Below are positions 8,978 through 17,016 of a stretch of 61,232 bases of DNA, piece by piece. The notes below the pieces were generated by a model. The model was not told the DNA's origin. It ran no database searches and worked only from the letters and a program-made list of their open reading frames with translations. The position numbers and the translations under genes are program-made. The number at the start of each line of letters is the position of its first letter. Within the stretch, counting starts at the first letter, position 1. The stretch lies in contig NZ_JABMCE010000048.1 of assembly GCF_013359865.1 (NCBI RefSeq), positions 1-61,232 on the forward strand. Reading direction: 5' to 3'. The stretch is from Curtobacterium pusillum (lineage in GTDB: Bacteria; Actinomycetota; Actinomycetes; Actinomycetales; Microbacteriaceae).

Positions 8978-8994
8978 TGTATTCTGTATACAGT
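8978..8994. promoter_or_regulatory. Candidate GntR operator, copy 2
   Basis: TGTATTCTGTATACAGT, identical to the site at 3249-3265 except for one central base, again with the inverted repeat TGTAT-N5-ATACA. It lies 36 bp upstream of the solute-binding protein start, the same distance as copy 1 from gcvPA. The shared site suggests co-regulation by the GntR protein at 3335-3994. Confidence 0.75.
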
Positions 8995-9095
8995 CCCGTC
9001 GAGGATCGCGCAAGCCCTCGGCACGAATCGTGAACGTCTCGGATCGGGTATCCCGGTGCTGACGCGCGTCGCCCTCGGTCCGTACCGTTCATCTC

Positions 9096-9464
9096 ATGAC
9101 CGTTCGGGTGAAGCGTGCGTACGAACCGGCCGAGGAAGGCGACGGGTACCGAGTGCTCGTCGACCGCCTCTGGCCGCGCGGTGTCTCCAAGGACGATGCT
9201 CGAATCGCCGAATGGAGCAAGGACGTGGCGCCGAGCGCCGACCTCCGGAAGTGGTTCGGCCACGATGCCGACCGGTTCGACTCGTTCCGCGAGCGCTACC
9301 GTGCGGAGTTGGACGGTTCCGAGGCGCTCGAGCATCTTCGCCGCGTCGTACACGAGCATCCGATCGTGACGCTCGTGTACGGCGCCAGGGACGAGGAACA
9401 CAATCAGGCCGTGGTCCTCGCCGAACTCCTGATGCAGCCGAGACCTGGCGCGGGCGGCGAGTAG
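9096..9464 (+). CDS. DUF488 family protein (YeaO-like)
   Basis: 122 residues. Sequence TVRVKRAYEPAEEGDGYRVL followed by VDRLWPRGVSKDDARIAEW is characteristic of the DUF488/YeaO family of small proteins with no settled function. Length is normal. ATG start in a short gap after the divergent importer operon. UdgX follows on the same strand after 41 bp, so the two may be co-transcribed. Confidence 0.88.
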   Translation: MTVRVKRAYEPAEEGDGYRVLVDRLWPRGVSKDDARIAEWSKDVAPSADLRKWFGHDADRFDSFRERYRAELDGSEALEHLRRVVHEHPIVTLVYGARDEEHNQAVVLAELLMQPRPGAGGE

Positions 9465-9505
9465 GGACGACCACGCCGCTGGCGCGAGGAGTGCATGCTC
9501 GAACC

Positions 9506-10171
9506 ATGGCAATGGTGCAACGACCTGGCGCGGACGAGTGGGTTCCGGGCTCACGCAGCCTCCCGAGGCTGCGGGAGGCCGCGGAAGCGTGTCGTGGCTG
9601 CGAGCTCCACCGCGACGCCACGCAGACCGTCTTCGGCCGGGGACGGGCACGATCCCGGCTCGTGCTCGTCGGCGAACAACCCGGGGATCAGGAGGACCGC
9701 ACGGGGAAGCCGTTCGTCGGCCCGGCCGGCAAGCTGCTCGACGAGGCCATGGAACAGGCCGGGATCGACCGTCGGGACGCCTACCTGACCAACGCCGTCA
9801 AGCACTTCCGCTTCGTGGAGCGCGGGAAACGTCGCCTCCACCAGAAGCCCGCGGTCGGCAACGTCGTCGCATGCCACCCCTGGCTCCGGGCCGAGGTCCA
9901 GGCGGTCCGCCCGGAGATCATCATCGCCCTCGGCGCGACAGCAGCCAGGGCGCTGCTCGGTCACCCGGTGACGGTCGGCTCCGTTCGCGGCGAGGTCCTC
10001 GACGCGACCGAGGAGACCGGGACCCCGGTGCTCGTGACGACGCATCCGTCCGCCCTGCTCCGTGTTCCGGAGCCCGCTGACCGAGAAGCCGCGTTCCGGG
10101 CGCTCGTGGACGATCTCCGGACCGCAGCGAACTGGACGCCGGAGGGCCGCTCGCGACAGCGAGCACGTTGA
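9506..10171 (+). CDS. udgX: UdgX: uracil-binding/uracil-DNA glycosylase superfamily protein
   Basis: 221 residues. Family 4-like uracil-DNA glycosylase fold with GEQPGDQED (water-activating region), GPAGKLLDEAM, TNAVKHFRF and the loop GKRRLHQKP. The extra KRR(I/L)H loop is the UdgX hallmark; its His attacks the sugar and leaves the enzyme covalently bound to abasic DNA in characterised mycobacterial UdgX. Conserved cysteines for the 4Fe-4S cluster include CRGC near the N-terminus and ACHPW. ATG at 9506 chosen; a second in-frame ATG lies two codons later. Confidence 0.9.
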   Translation: MAMVQRPGADEWVPGSRSLPRLREAAEACRGCELHRDATQTVFGRGRARSRLVLVGEQPGDQEDRTGKPFVGPAGKLLDEAMEQAGIDRRDAYLTNAVKHFRFVERGKRRLHQKPAVGNVVACHPWLRAEVQAVRPEIIIALGATAARALLGHPVTVGSVRGEVLDATEETGTPVLVTTHPSALLRVPEPADREAAFRALVDDLRTAANWTPEGRSRQRAR

Positions 10172-10206
10172 AGCCCTGATCGGACACCATGTCGGGCGGC
10201 CGCGGG

Positions 10207-11025
10207 TCAGCTCGTGTAGCTGAGGTCGTTGACGCTGTCGACGGTCCACCGCCCGCGCGAGTGGGTGAGCTGGTTGACCGCTCCGTTGCCGATCCCCGCG
10301 GCCGGCAGCCGGCTCGCCTGGCCCCACGCGTCGAACAGACAGCTGATGGACAGGCCGCTCGAGACGACGAGGATCGCGGGGCTCGCCACGTTCGACACGT
10401 GACTCACGACGTCCTCGAGCGCGGCGAGCATCCGGGCTGCGACGGTCGCCGACTTCTCGGCGATGGTGTCCGCCGGGTACGGGTTGGCGTTCGGGATGGC
10501 ATCGACGAGGTCGAAGACGGAACGCCCCGCTGCGAGCGCCGCGGCCATCCCCGAGTAGCCGAGCAGCGCCGCTGCGGCGTCCCACATGGTCGTGCCCGCC
10601 GAGCCCTCGAACCCGCCGAACGCGACCTCGCGGAGTCGCTCGTCGCGCGTCACCTGCAGCGATGACCGCGCGCCCTGCAGGATGCCGGACGCCGTCTGGA
10701 AGTGCCGCACCATGTCGGCGCTGTAGGCCGCCGTGAGTCTGCCGTGACGCTGGGCGATGTTCCGGCCGATCGTCTGGGCCGTCGGCGCCCACGTGGTGGT
10801 GAGCGGCGCGTCGCTCCACCCCTGCGCGAGGCCTGCCTTGTTCAGCCAGGTCTGCCCGTGACGGACGAGGTACACGGTGGCGGTCCGGGTGTCCGGGGCG
10901 CGGCCGCGGCCGGCGCCGCTCGTCGGGTTCGCGGCGGCCGGTTCGGCGGAGGCGAGGACGGAGGTCCCCACGGCCAGGGCGCCGGTGGTGAGCACGGTGC
11001 GGCGGGTCAGGTCGGTCACGTTCAT
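10207..11025 (-). CDS. Secreted (Tat) histidine phosphatase family protein
   Basis: 272 residues. The N-terminus MNVTDLTRRTVLTTGALAVG has a twin-arginine motif and hydrophobic region ending near AEPAAAN, so it is probably exported by Tat. The catalytic motif YLVRHGQTWLNKAG marks the phosphoglycerate-mutase-like (histidine phosphatase) superfamily; a second conserved region is ILVVSSGLSI, where the usual catalytic His of the VxHG motif is replaced by Ser, an unusual feature that may affect activity. AAAGGAG precedes the ATG closely. Downstream of the GH3 gene on the same strand but separated by a strong hairpin. Confidence 0.85.
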   Translation of the reverse strand: MNVTDLTRRTVLTTGALAVGTSVLASAEPAAANPTSGAGRGRAPDTRTATVYLVRHGQTWLNKAGLAQGWSDAPLTTTWAPTAQTIGRNIAQRHGRLTAAYSADMVRHFQTASGILQGARSSLQVTRDERLREVAFGGFEGSAGTTMWDAAAALLGYSGMAAALAAGRSVFDLVDAIPNANPYPADTIAEKSATVAARMLAALEDVVSHVSNVASPAILVVSSGLSISCLFDAWGQASRLPAAGIGNGAVNQLTHSRGRWTVDSVNDLSYTS

Positions 11026-11039
11026 CTCCTTTGATGGGC

Positions 11040-11082
11040 GGACGGGAGGCGCGGTGCACGACCGGCACAGAGCCTCCCGTCC
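11040..11082 (-). terminator. Hairpin terminator after the GH3 gene
   Basis: GGACGGGAGGC (11040-11050) pairs perfectly with GCCTCCCGTCC (11072-11082), and the 21-nt loop contains an inner GTGC/GCAC stem. It starts 19 bp beyond the GH3 stop on the minus strand and 14 bp before the start of the phosphatase gene, so it probably separates their transcription. Confidence 0.6.
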
Positions 11083-11101
11083 TGCTCGGGGCGGGGAAGG
11101 G

Positions 11102-12871
11102 TCAGTACCGCAGACCGTGACCGAAGCGGAACGTCGGATCCGCCGTGTCGAACGCCACGTCCGACCGGCTCTCCTCGACCGCCCGCATGGATCGCGGCAG
11201 GTCGAACGGCAGGTTGCCCTGGGGCGCGCGCTCCCCGAAGAGCACGGGGAGCACGGCGTCGTCGGACGCGCCGAAGTCCGCCATGAGTGCCGCCGCCGAC
11301 TCCTCCAGCCCGCCGAGCACGGCCGGCCGGTCGAGGTAGACGTCGATCACGGTCGGCACCTGCTCGGCGATCGCGGTCAGACGTTCCAGCTCCACGGCCG
11401 GGAACTCGAGCGAACCGGCGTGGAAGAACGCCTCGAAGCCGCCGGAGCGCTCTTCGAAGGGCGCCTTGATGCGGAGGATCGCGACGTCGGCCTCGTCCGG
11501 CGACTCGACCACGGTGGCGTACGCACCCAGCTTGTCGACGTCGATGCCCTCGGCGTACAGCCGGACACCCCGCGAGAGGGGCAGCAGCGAGTCCGTGTTC
11601 GTGAGCAGGGTCAACGAGTCGCTCTGGGCGGCGAGCCCCTCGGCGAGGAAGTCCGCCGCGCCCACGACTGCTTCGGCGCGCTCCTCGTCGACGAACGGAT
11701 CGTCGAAGAGCCCCATCGTGAACTTCTCACGGAGCAGCCGGCGCACCGACTGGTCGAGCCGGTCCTCGGTGACGCGGCCTTCCGCGACGAGGTCCAGCAG
11801 GACGTCGGTGCACAGTTCGCCGCCGAACTGGTCGACCCCGGCCTCCAGTGCCTTGAGCATCCGCTCCTCCCGGCTGAGCGACTCGACACCCCACGCGCGT
11901 GCCGGCATGGGCGTGCCGAGGATCGTCACGTCGGTGAGGAGGCCCCAGTCGGTGCAGACGATGCCGTCGAAACCCAGCTCCTCACGGAGCAGATCGGTGA
12001 TGACGCCCTTGTTGAAGCCGAAGCCGACCTCCTCCATGTCGGTACCCACCGGCATGCCGTAGTAGGGCATCATCTGCGTGGCACCGGCCTCGATCGCGGC
12101 CCGGAACGGCTTCAGGTGGTAGTCGAACGCGCCGCCCGGGTACACCTGCTCCCGACCGTATGCGAAGTGCGGGTCCTCGCCGTCCTTCTGCGGCCCTCCG
12201 CCCGGGAAGTGCTTGACCATCGTCGCCACGGAGTCCGTGCCGAGCTCGTCGCCCTGGAAGCCTCGGATGTACCCGACCACGAGTCGCGAGGTGAGGTCGG
12301 CATCCTCGCCGAAGGTGCCGCTGATGCGCGACCAGCGCGGCTCCGTGGCGAGGTCGATCTGGGGATGCAGGGCGATCCGCAGTCCGACGGCCGTGTACTC
12401 CTGCCGAGCGACGTCGGCGAAGCGCTCGAGGCGCTCGGGCGATCCGATCGCGGCGAAGCCGAGCGTCTCCGGCCACTGGGAGAACTGACCGGCGAGGATC
12501 GACGCACCGGGGTTGTCGGTGAACGCGTGCCGGGGATCGGTCGAGAACGTGAGCGGGATGCCGAGCCCGGTCTCCGCCGCGATCCGCTGCGCCTCGTTGT
12601 GCCACGCTGCGAACTCCCGGCCGGAGGGCGCCTCGCCGAGCAGGTTGAAGTGGCTCATCCGGCGGTTGCGCACCATCGCCACGAGCGACGGGATGCCGAA
12701 GGCGGAGTTGCCACTCGAGTGCTCTCCGACCGCGACCATCATGTGGAAGAGCATCCCGGCCTTGTCGGCCGGATCCATCCGTGCGATCAGGTCGTCGACG
12801 CGCTGGTCGATCGACAGCGTCGCGTCCTGGTAGGGGAACCGTGCGTGCACCTGCGTGCCTGTAGTCGTCAC
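11102..12871 (-). CDS. Glycoside hydrolase family 3 protein (beta-glycosidase)
   Basis: 589 residues. N-terminal TIM-barrel domain with SVATMVKHFPGGGPQKDGED (KHFPG motif) and the nucleophile motif LGFDGIVCTDWG, followed by a C-terminal alpha/beta sandwich domain. No signal peptide, hence cytoplasmic. GTG start with an AAGGA ribosome-binding site. It follows an MFS sugar-type transporter on the same strand with a 54-bp gap filled by four 12-nt tandem repeats, suggesting uptake and intracellular cleavage of an oligosaccharide or aryl glycoside under TetR control. Confidence 0.9.
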   Translation of the reverse strand: MTTTGTQVHARFPYQDATLSIDQRVDDLIARMDPADKAGMLFHMMVAVGEHSSGNSAFGIPSLVAMVRNRRMSHFNLLGEAPSGREFAAWHNEAQRIAAETGLGIPLTFSTDPRHAFTDNPGASILAGQFSQWPETLGFAAIGSPERLERFADVARQEYTAVGLRIALHPQIDLATEPRWSRISGTFGEDADLTSRLVVGYIRGFQGDELGTDSVATMVKHFPGGGPQKDGEDPHFAYGREQVYPGGAFDYHLKPFRAAIEAGATQMMPYYGMPVGTDMEEVGFGFNKGVITDLLREELGFDGIVCTDWGLLTDVTILGTPMPARAWGVESLSREERMLKALEAGVDQFGGELCTDVLLDLVAEGRVTEDRLDQSVRRLLREKFTMGLFDDPFVDEERAEAVVGAADFLAEGLAAQSDSLTLLTNTDSLLPLSRGVRLYAEGIDVDKLGAYATVVESPDEADVAILRIKAPFEERSGGFEAFFHAGSLEFPAVELERLTAIAEQVPTVIDVYLDRPAVLGGLEESAAALMADFGASDDAVLPVLFGERAPQGNLPFDLPRSMRAVEESRSDVAFDTADPTFRFGHGLRY

Positions 12872-12882
12872 TTCAGTCCTTC

Positions 12883-12930
12883 TTGTTCGGTCACTTGTTC
12901 GGTCACCTGTCCGGTCACTTGTCCGGTCAC
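12883..12930. repeat. Four tandem 12-nt repeats (YTGTYCGGTCAC)
   Basis: Four consecutive units TTGTTCGGTCAC, TTGTTCGGTCAC, CTGTCCGGTCAC, TTGTCCGGTCAC fill the gap between the MFS stop codon, which is inside the last unit, and the GH3 ribosome-binding site. Unit length is a multiple of three, so copy-number change would not alter frame if read through. Could change MFS-GH3 spacing or coupling. Confidence 0.9.
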
Positions 12931-14216
12931 CTGCTCGACTTGATGAACCAGACGCAGACCGCGCCGAGGATCGCGACCCCGAAGCCGACGGGGAACATCA
13001 GCTGGTACCCGCCGATCAGCACGATCGCACCGGCGATGAACGGCGCGAGCACCTGCGGCAGCGTCGCGGCGATGTTCACCACGCCGAGGTCCTTGCCGAA
13101 CGACTCCGACGACGGCAGCACCTGGCTCATCAGCGCGGTGTCGACGGACTGGAACATGCCGAAGCCGAGTCCCATCACGATCGTGTAGGCGATCCAGCCC
13201 GCCACCGTCGGTGCGAAGAACGGGATGATCATCGCCACGGCCATGAGCACGGACGACGCGAATACGAACGGCTTCCGGCGGCCGAACCGGTCGGAGAGCG
13301 GGCCCGAGATGGCCGTGGTGAGCAGGATGCACACGAGGATGATGACGCCGGCGAGCGCGATCAGGCCGGCCGCCTCGGTCTCGCTCAGGTGCACGTAGTT
13401 CTCGAGGATGAGCAGCTGGTAGCCGCTGATCGCGAAGTACCCGATGTACAGGAGCAGCCGCCCCGTGAACGCCCAGAAGAAGTCCGGGTGCTTGATGGGA
13501 CTGACCCAGAACGTGTGCAGGAACGCGCGGAGATCGAACGACGGGCGGGGTTCCCCCTTGTTCGAGTGGTCCGGGTTGAAGAGCACGAACAGCAGGATGA
13601 CGACGCCGACCACGATGGCGAACGCGATGTAGGCAACCGGGATCATGTGGATGAAGACGGCGGCGAAGATGCCGCCGACGGTGGAACCGCCCATCAGGGC
13701 GAAGCCGAAGATCGCGGAGAACGTCCCCCGCCGGTTCAGCGGCACCCGATCGGGCAGGATCGCGGACACCGGCCCCTGGACGAAGTTGTACCCGATCTGG
13801 ACGATGCACCAGGCGATCGTGATGACGACCAGGCTGCCGCTTGCGAACGCGAGCGCGACGAGACCGACGGCGCCGACGACGACGCCACCGATCATCCAGG
13901 GCGCACGGCGCCCGAGCCGGGACCGCGTGCGGTCGCTGACCTGACCGGCGATCGGCTGGGCGATCATCGCGCAGACCGCGCCGATGACCGACACGATCAT
14001 CATGTGCTGGACCGTCAGCTTCGGGTCGATCGCCTGCACCTGGGCGGTGAGCAGGACGCCGGGGATCGCTCCCCACATCGCGAAGATGAAGAAGTTGGCC
14101 GGGAAGATCCAGACGAGGAGCCGGTTCAGACCGCCCTTGACCGGTGGCGGCGGGTCCGCCTGGGTGATGAGGTGCTCGACGACGTCCTGCGTGGGCTGGG
14201 CGGGGTGGGTGGTCAT
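12927..14216 (-). CDS. MFS transporter (sugar/glycoside type)
   Basis: 429 residues with about 12 predicted membrane helices. The loop GQVSDRTRSRLGRRAPWMIG is the major facilitator signature between helices 2 and 3, of the kind found in GPH-like and SLC45-like sugar transporters. ATG start. It precedes the GH3 gene on the same strand and diverges from the TetR gene, with a palindromic operator between. Role: probably import of the glycoside cleaved by the GH3 enzyme (inference from context). Confidence 0.85.
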   Translation of the reverse strand: MTTHPAQPTQDVVEHLITQADPPPPVKGGLNRLLVWIFPANFFIFAMWGAIPGVLLTAQVQAIDPKLTVQHMMIVSVIGAVCAMIAQPIAGQVSDRTRSRLGRRAPWMIGGVVVGAVGLVALAFASGSLVVITIAWCIVQIGYNFVQGPVSAILPDRVPLNRRGTFSAIFGFALMGGSTVGGIFAAVFIHMIPVAYIAFAIVVGVVILLFVLFNPDHSNKGEPRPSFDLRAFLHTFWVSPIKHPDFFWAFTGRLLLYIGYFAISGYQLLILENYVHLSETEAAGLIALAGVIILVCILLTTAISGPLSDRFGRRKPFVFASSVLMAVAMIIPFFAPTVAGWIAYTIVMGLGFGMFQSVDTALMSQVLPSSESFGKDLGVVNIAATLPQVLAPFIAGAIVLIGGYQLMFPVGFGVAILGAVCVWFIKSSR

Positions 14217-14296
14217 GTCGTGTCCTTGGATTCATTCGACGGTGAAGAACCATCGCCGCTCCATCGGTGCGGCGCGAGGGAACGCTAACACAGAAT

Positions 14297-14314
14297 ACCG
14301 ACACAAGTGCCGGT
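14297..14314. promoter_or_regulatory. Candidate TetR operator
   Basis: ACCGACACAAGTGCCGGT forms 8-bp arms with a 2-nt centre and a single mismatch. It lies between the divergent MFS and TetR genes, 80 bp from the MFS start and 50 bp from the TetR start, where TetR repressors normally bind. Confidence 0.6.
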
Positions 14315-14364
14315 TTTGCCCGGAGGGCAGGGCAGTCCCGCTCCTCCCATCGGGCGACGGCAGA

Positions 14365-14991
14365 ATGGAGCCGATGAGCACCACGACCGAGCAGGGGTAC
14401 GCCACCGGACGAGCGCGCCGCGAACGGATCATCGCTGCAGCGACCGAGCTCTTCGGGCGGGTGGGCTTCAACGGCGCCACGATGCTCGAGGTGGCGTCGG
14501 CCTGCTCGATCTCGCGCGCCGGCCTGTCGCATCACTTCCCGACGAAGGAGTCGCTCCTCGAAGCCGTGCTCGAGACGAGGGACAAGGAAGACCTGGAACG
14601 GTTCCGACGCAACGGGTCGCAGGGCACCGACGGCCTGGGGATCCTGCGCGGCATGGTGGACCTGGCCGCCCACAACTCTGCGGTACCCGGCATCATCGGG
14701 CTCTACGCGGTGCTCTCCGCAGAAGCCGGCTCACCGGACCACCCGGCGCACGCGTACTTCATCTCCCGCTACGAGCGCATCCGACGCGGCACCGCCAGCG
14801 CGCTGCGTCGCGCCGCCGACAGGGGCTACCTCCGCGCCGGAGTGGACCAGGACGCGGCGGCCGTCGAGCTCACCGCGATCATGGACGGTCTCCAGGTGCA
14901 GTGGCTGCTCGACCCGACCTCCGTCGACATGTCCGCCGCGATCCGCCGCCGCATCGAGGAGCTGCTCACGGTACCGCTGTACGACGCCTGA
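14365..14991 (+). CDS. TetR-family transcriptional regulator
   Basis: 208 residues. N-terminal helix-turn-helix: RRERIIAAATELFGRVGFNG followed by ATMLEVASACSISRAGLSHH, typical TetR DNA-binding domain with a C-terminal ligand domain that starts with DKEDLERFR. Two starts are possible, ATG 14365 (used) or ATG 14374; GGAG is only 3 nt before the second. Diverges from the MFS/GH3 operon, which it probably represses. Confidence 0.88.
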   Translation: MEPMSTTTEQGYATGRARRERIIAAATELFGRVGFNGATMLEVASACSISRAGLSHHFPTKESLLEAVLETRDKEDLERFRRNGSQGTDGLGILRGMVDLAAHNSAVPGIIGLYAVLSAEAGSPDHPAHAYFISRYERIRRGTASALRRAADRGYLRAGVDQDAAAVELTAIMDGLQVQWLLDPTSVDMSAAIRRRIEELLTVPLYDA

Positions 14992-15002
14992 GGGCGCATC
15001 TG

Positions 15003-15863
15003 TCACATGCGGTGAAGAGCGTCGAGGCGCGCTGCGGAATCCGTGTCCGGATCGGCGGACCACATGACGAGCTGCTGGTCGAGATGGGTGGCCTGCTGGA
15101 AACCGTCCCAGTTCAGGGACATCTCACCGACCTGTGGGTGACGGATCCGCTTCACGCCGAAGTTCAGGTGCGCGACGCGGCGCTCCGCCCACCACTGGCG
15201 GAACTCAGCACTGCCGATCGAGAGGTCCCCGACGAGCCGGGACAGCTCGGGGTTCGTCGGGTCCTCGGCGGCGTTCATCCGCAGAACGGCGACACACGTC
15301 CGCGCGACCTGCTCCCAGTCCGGGTAGCGGCCGCGCATCGTGTCGTCGGTGAAGACGAGCCGGGCGTAGTTCCGGTCGCGGCGCGGGACCGTCGAGAAGT
15401 CGATGAGCAGCGCTGATGCCAGGTCGTTCCAGGCGAGGATGTCGAGTTCCGAGCCGAGGACCATGGCTGGGACGTCGTCGAGTCGCGCCAAGAGCCGTCG
15501 GAGCTGCGGCCGCACCGCGACCGGTTGGGAACGCCTGCGCCGGGAGGCCGCCGTGGTGTCGACCGTGTTCACCGTCCGCAGGAGGGTGCGGACGTAGTCG
15601 CGCTGCTCGTCGCTGAGCCGGAGGGCACGTTCCAGCGCGGGGAGGATCGAGTCCGACGGTGCGAGCCTGCCCTGCTCGATGCGGATGTAATAGTCCGTGC
15701 TGATCGACACGAGCTGCGCGACTTCCTCACGCCGGAGCCCGCTCACCCGGCGGCGGCCATCGCCGATCCTGGGGACCAACCCGACGTGGTCCGGTTGCAG
15801 TTCTTCACGGCGGGTCCGCAGGAACTGCCCGAGTTCTCGGAGTTCGACCGGACCGGGTGACAT
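15003..15863 (-). CDS. XRE-type helix-turn-helix regulator with MmyB-like ligand domain
   Basis: 286 residues. N-terminal XRE helix-turn-helix LGQFLRTRREEL ... VSGLRREEVAQLVSISTDYY ... IRIEQGRLAPS, followed by the C-terminal MmyB-like domain (VLGSELDILAWNDLASALL), an arrangement common in actinobacteria. ATG start at 15863. Divergent from the hydrolase at 16021, which is its likely target; this pair type often controls a neighbouring oxidoreductase or hydrolase gene. Confidence 0.9.
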   Translation of the reverse strand: MSPGPVELRELGQFLRTRREELQPDHVGLVPRIGDGRRRVSGLRREEVAQLVSISTDYYIRIEQGRLAPSDSILPALERALRLSDEQRDYVRTLLRTVNTVDTTAASRRRRSQPVAVRPQLRRLLARLDDVPAMVLGSELDILAWNDLASALLIDFSTVPRRDRNYARLVFTDDTMRGRYPDWEQVARTCVAVLRMNAAEDPTNPELSRLVGDLSIGSAEFRQWWAERRVAHLNFGVKRIRHPQVGEMSLNWDGFQQATHLDQQLVMWSADPDTDSAARLDALHRM

Positions 15864-16020
15864 GGCACCAACGATAGGAGCGTCGCCGTCGGTTGTCGTG
15901 GGAACGAATCTTCCTATGCAGGATCCTGCTCTCCCGCCACCGATCGCATCGGACGAGCATGGACGGCGCGTCCGATCGGGTAGGAGATCCCTACCTCGGC
16001 AACAAGGAGGAGCAGACACC

Positions 16021-16920
16021 ATGTCTTTCCAGCAAACCGATGTGCGCTTCCCGAGCGACGGCCTGATGCTCGCAGCGCAGGTCTACGTCCCCGCGACCGG
16101 AGAGGCGCCGTTCCCCGCGATCGTCATCGGTCACCAGACCACCGGAGTGAAGGAGCAGTCGCCGGCTGTCTATGCGTCGCGGCTGGTCGAGCAGGGCTTC
16201 GTCTGCCTGACGTTCGATGCCGCCTACCAGGGCGCGAGCGAGGGCGACCCCCGCGGCCTCGAGAACCCGTTCCAGCGCGCCGATGACTTCCGCAACGCCG
16301 TCTCCTACCTCGCGACTCGCGACGACGTCGACCCGGAGCGGATCGGTGCCCTCGGCATCTGCGGCTCGGGCGCCTACGTCCCCTACGCGGCACAGACCGA
16401 CCACCGCATGAAAGCCGTCGCCGGTGTCAGCGGAACCGATGTCCCCAGCTTCTTCCGGGACGCCGACCCGAAGGCATGGCACGAACAGGTCGTGGAGTCC
16501 GGCAACGCCCGGACCGAGGAGGCGCAGGGCAAGCCCGCCCGGATGGTCCCGGTCCTCCCCGACTCGGTCGACGAGAACACCCCCGCGCCGACCGCCGAGT
16601 TCTTCGACTACTACAAGACGCCGCGCGGCCAGCACCCGAACTCGATCGGCGCGTACGTGCTGCGGAGCGCCGACATGCTCGACCAGTTCGACTCGTTCGC
16701 AGACGTCGCCAAGATCGCTCCGCGACCCCTCATGATGATCGCCGGAACGGAAGCGGTCACTCGGGGCTTCAGCGAGAAGGCGATCGCGGACGTGGGCGAG
16801 ACCGGCCAGCTCGTCCTCATCGACGGTGCAACGCACGTCGACCTCTACGACCGCGACCCGTACGTCGCGCAGGCGGTCGAGGAGCTCACGAGCTTCTTCC
16901 GCAAGCACCTCGCAGCCTGA
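16021..16920 (+). CDS. Alpha/beta hydrolase (YcjY-like/dienelactone hydrolase-like)
   Basis: 299 residues. Alpha/beta-hydrolase fold: oxyanion region VIGHQTTGVKEQ, FDAAYQGASEG, and a nucleophile-elbow position IGALGICGSGAYVPYAAQTD in which GICGSG (Cys then Ser) replaces the usual GxSxG. A C-terminal acid/His region LVLIDGATHVDLYDRDPYV gives the catalytic His. ATG start with a strong AAGGAGG ribosome-binding site 10 nt upstream. Single gene divergent from the XRE regulator, closed by a strong hairpin. Substrate unknown. Confidence 0.85.
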   Translation: MSFQQTDVRFPSDGLMLAAQVYVPATGEAPFPAIVIGHQTTGVKEQSPAVYASRLVEQGFVCLTFDAAYQGASEGDPRGLENPFQRADDFRNAVSYLATRDDVDPERIGALGICGSGAYVPYAAQTDHRMKAVAGVSGTDVPSFFRDADPKAWHEQVVESGNARTEEAQGKPARMVPVLPDSVDENTPAPTAEFFDYYKTPRGQHPNSIGAYVLRSADMLDQFDSFADVAKIAPRPLMMIAGTEAVTRGFSEKAIADVGETGQLVLIDGATHVDLYDRDPYVAQAVEELTSFFRKHLAA

Positions 16921-16930
16921 GCGAGGAGTG

Positions 16931-16966
16931 GAGAGGCGCGGGACCCTGCCGGGTCCCGCGCCTCTC
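16931..16966. terminator. Strong hairpin terminator
   Basis: A perfect 16-bp stem (GAGAGGCGCGGGACCC paired with GGGTCCCGCGCCTCTC) with a 4-nt TGCC loop starts 10 bp after the hydrolase stop and lies before the convergent MarR stop, so it can serve both genes. Confidence 0.85.
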
Positions 16967-17016
16967 ACGGCGTGAGCTGCGATCGATCGCAACAGGCGCC
17001 GCAGGGGCAGGCCAGC

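Noticed and set aside
12868..14673. A 601-codon minus-strand frame spanning the MFS gene and its promoter.
   Set aside because: Its sequence is Arg/His-rich and it would overlap the TetR gene and the tandem repeats; the MFS frame has clear transporter motifs.
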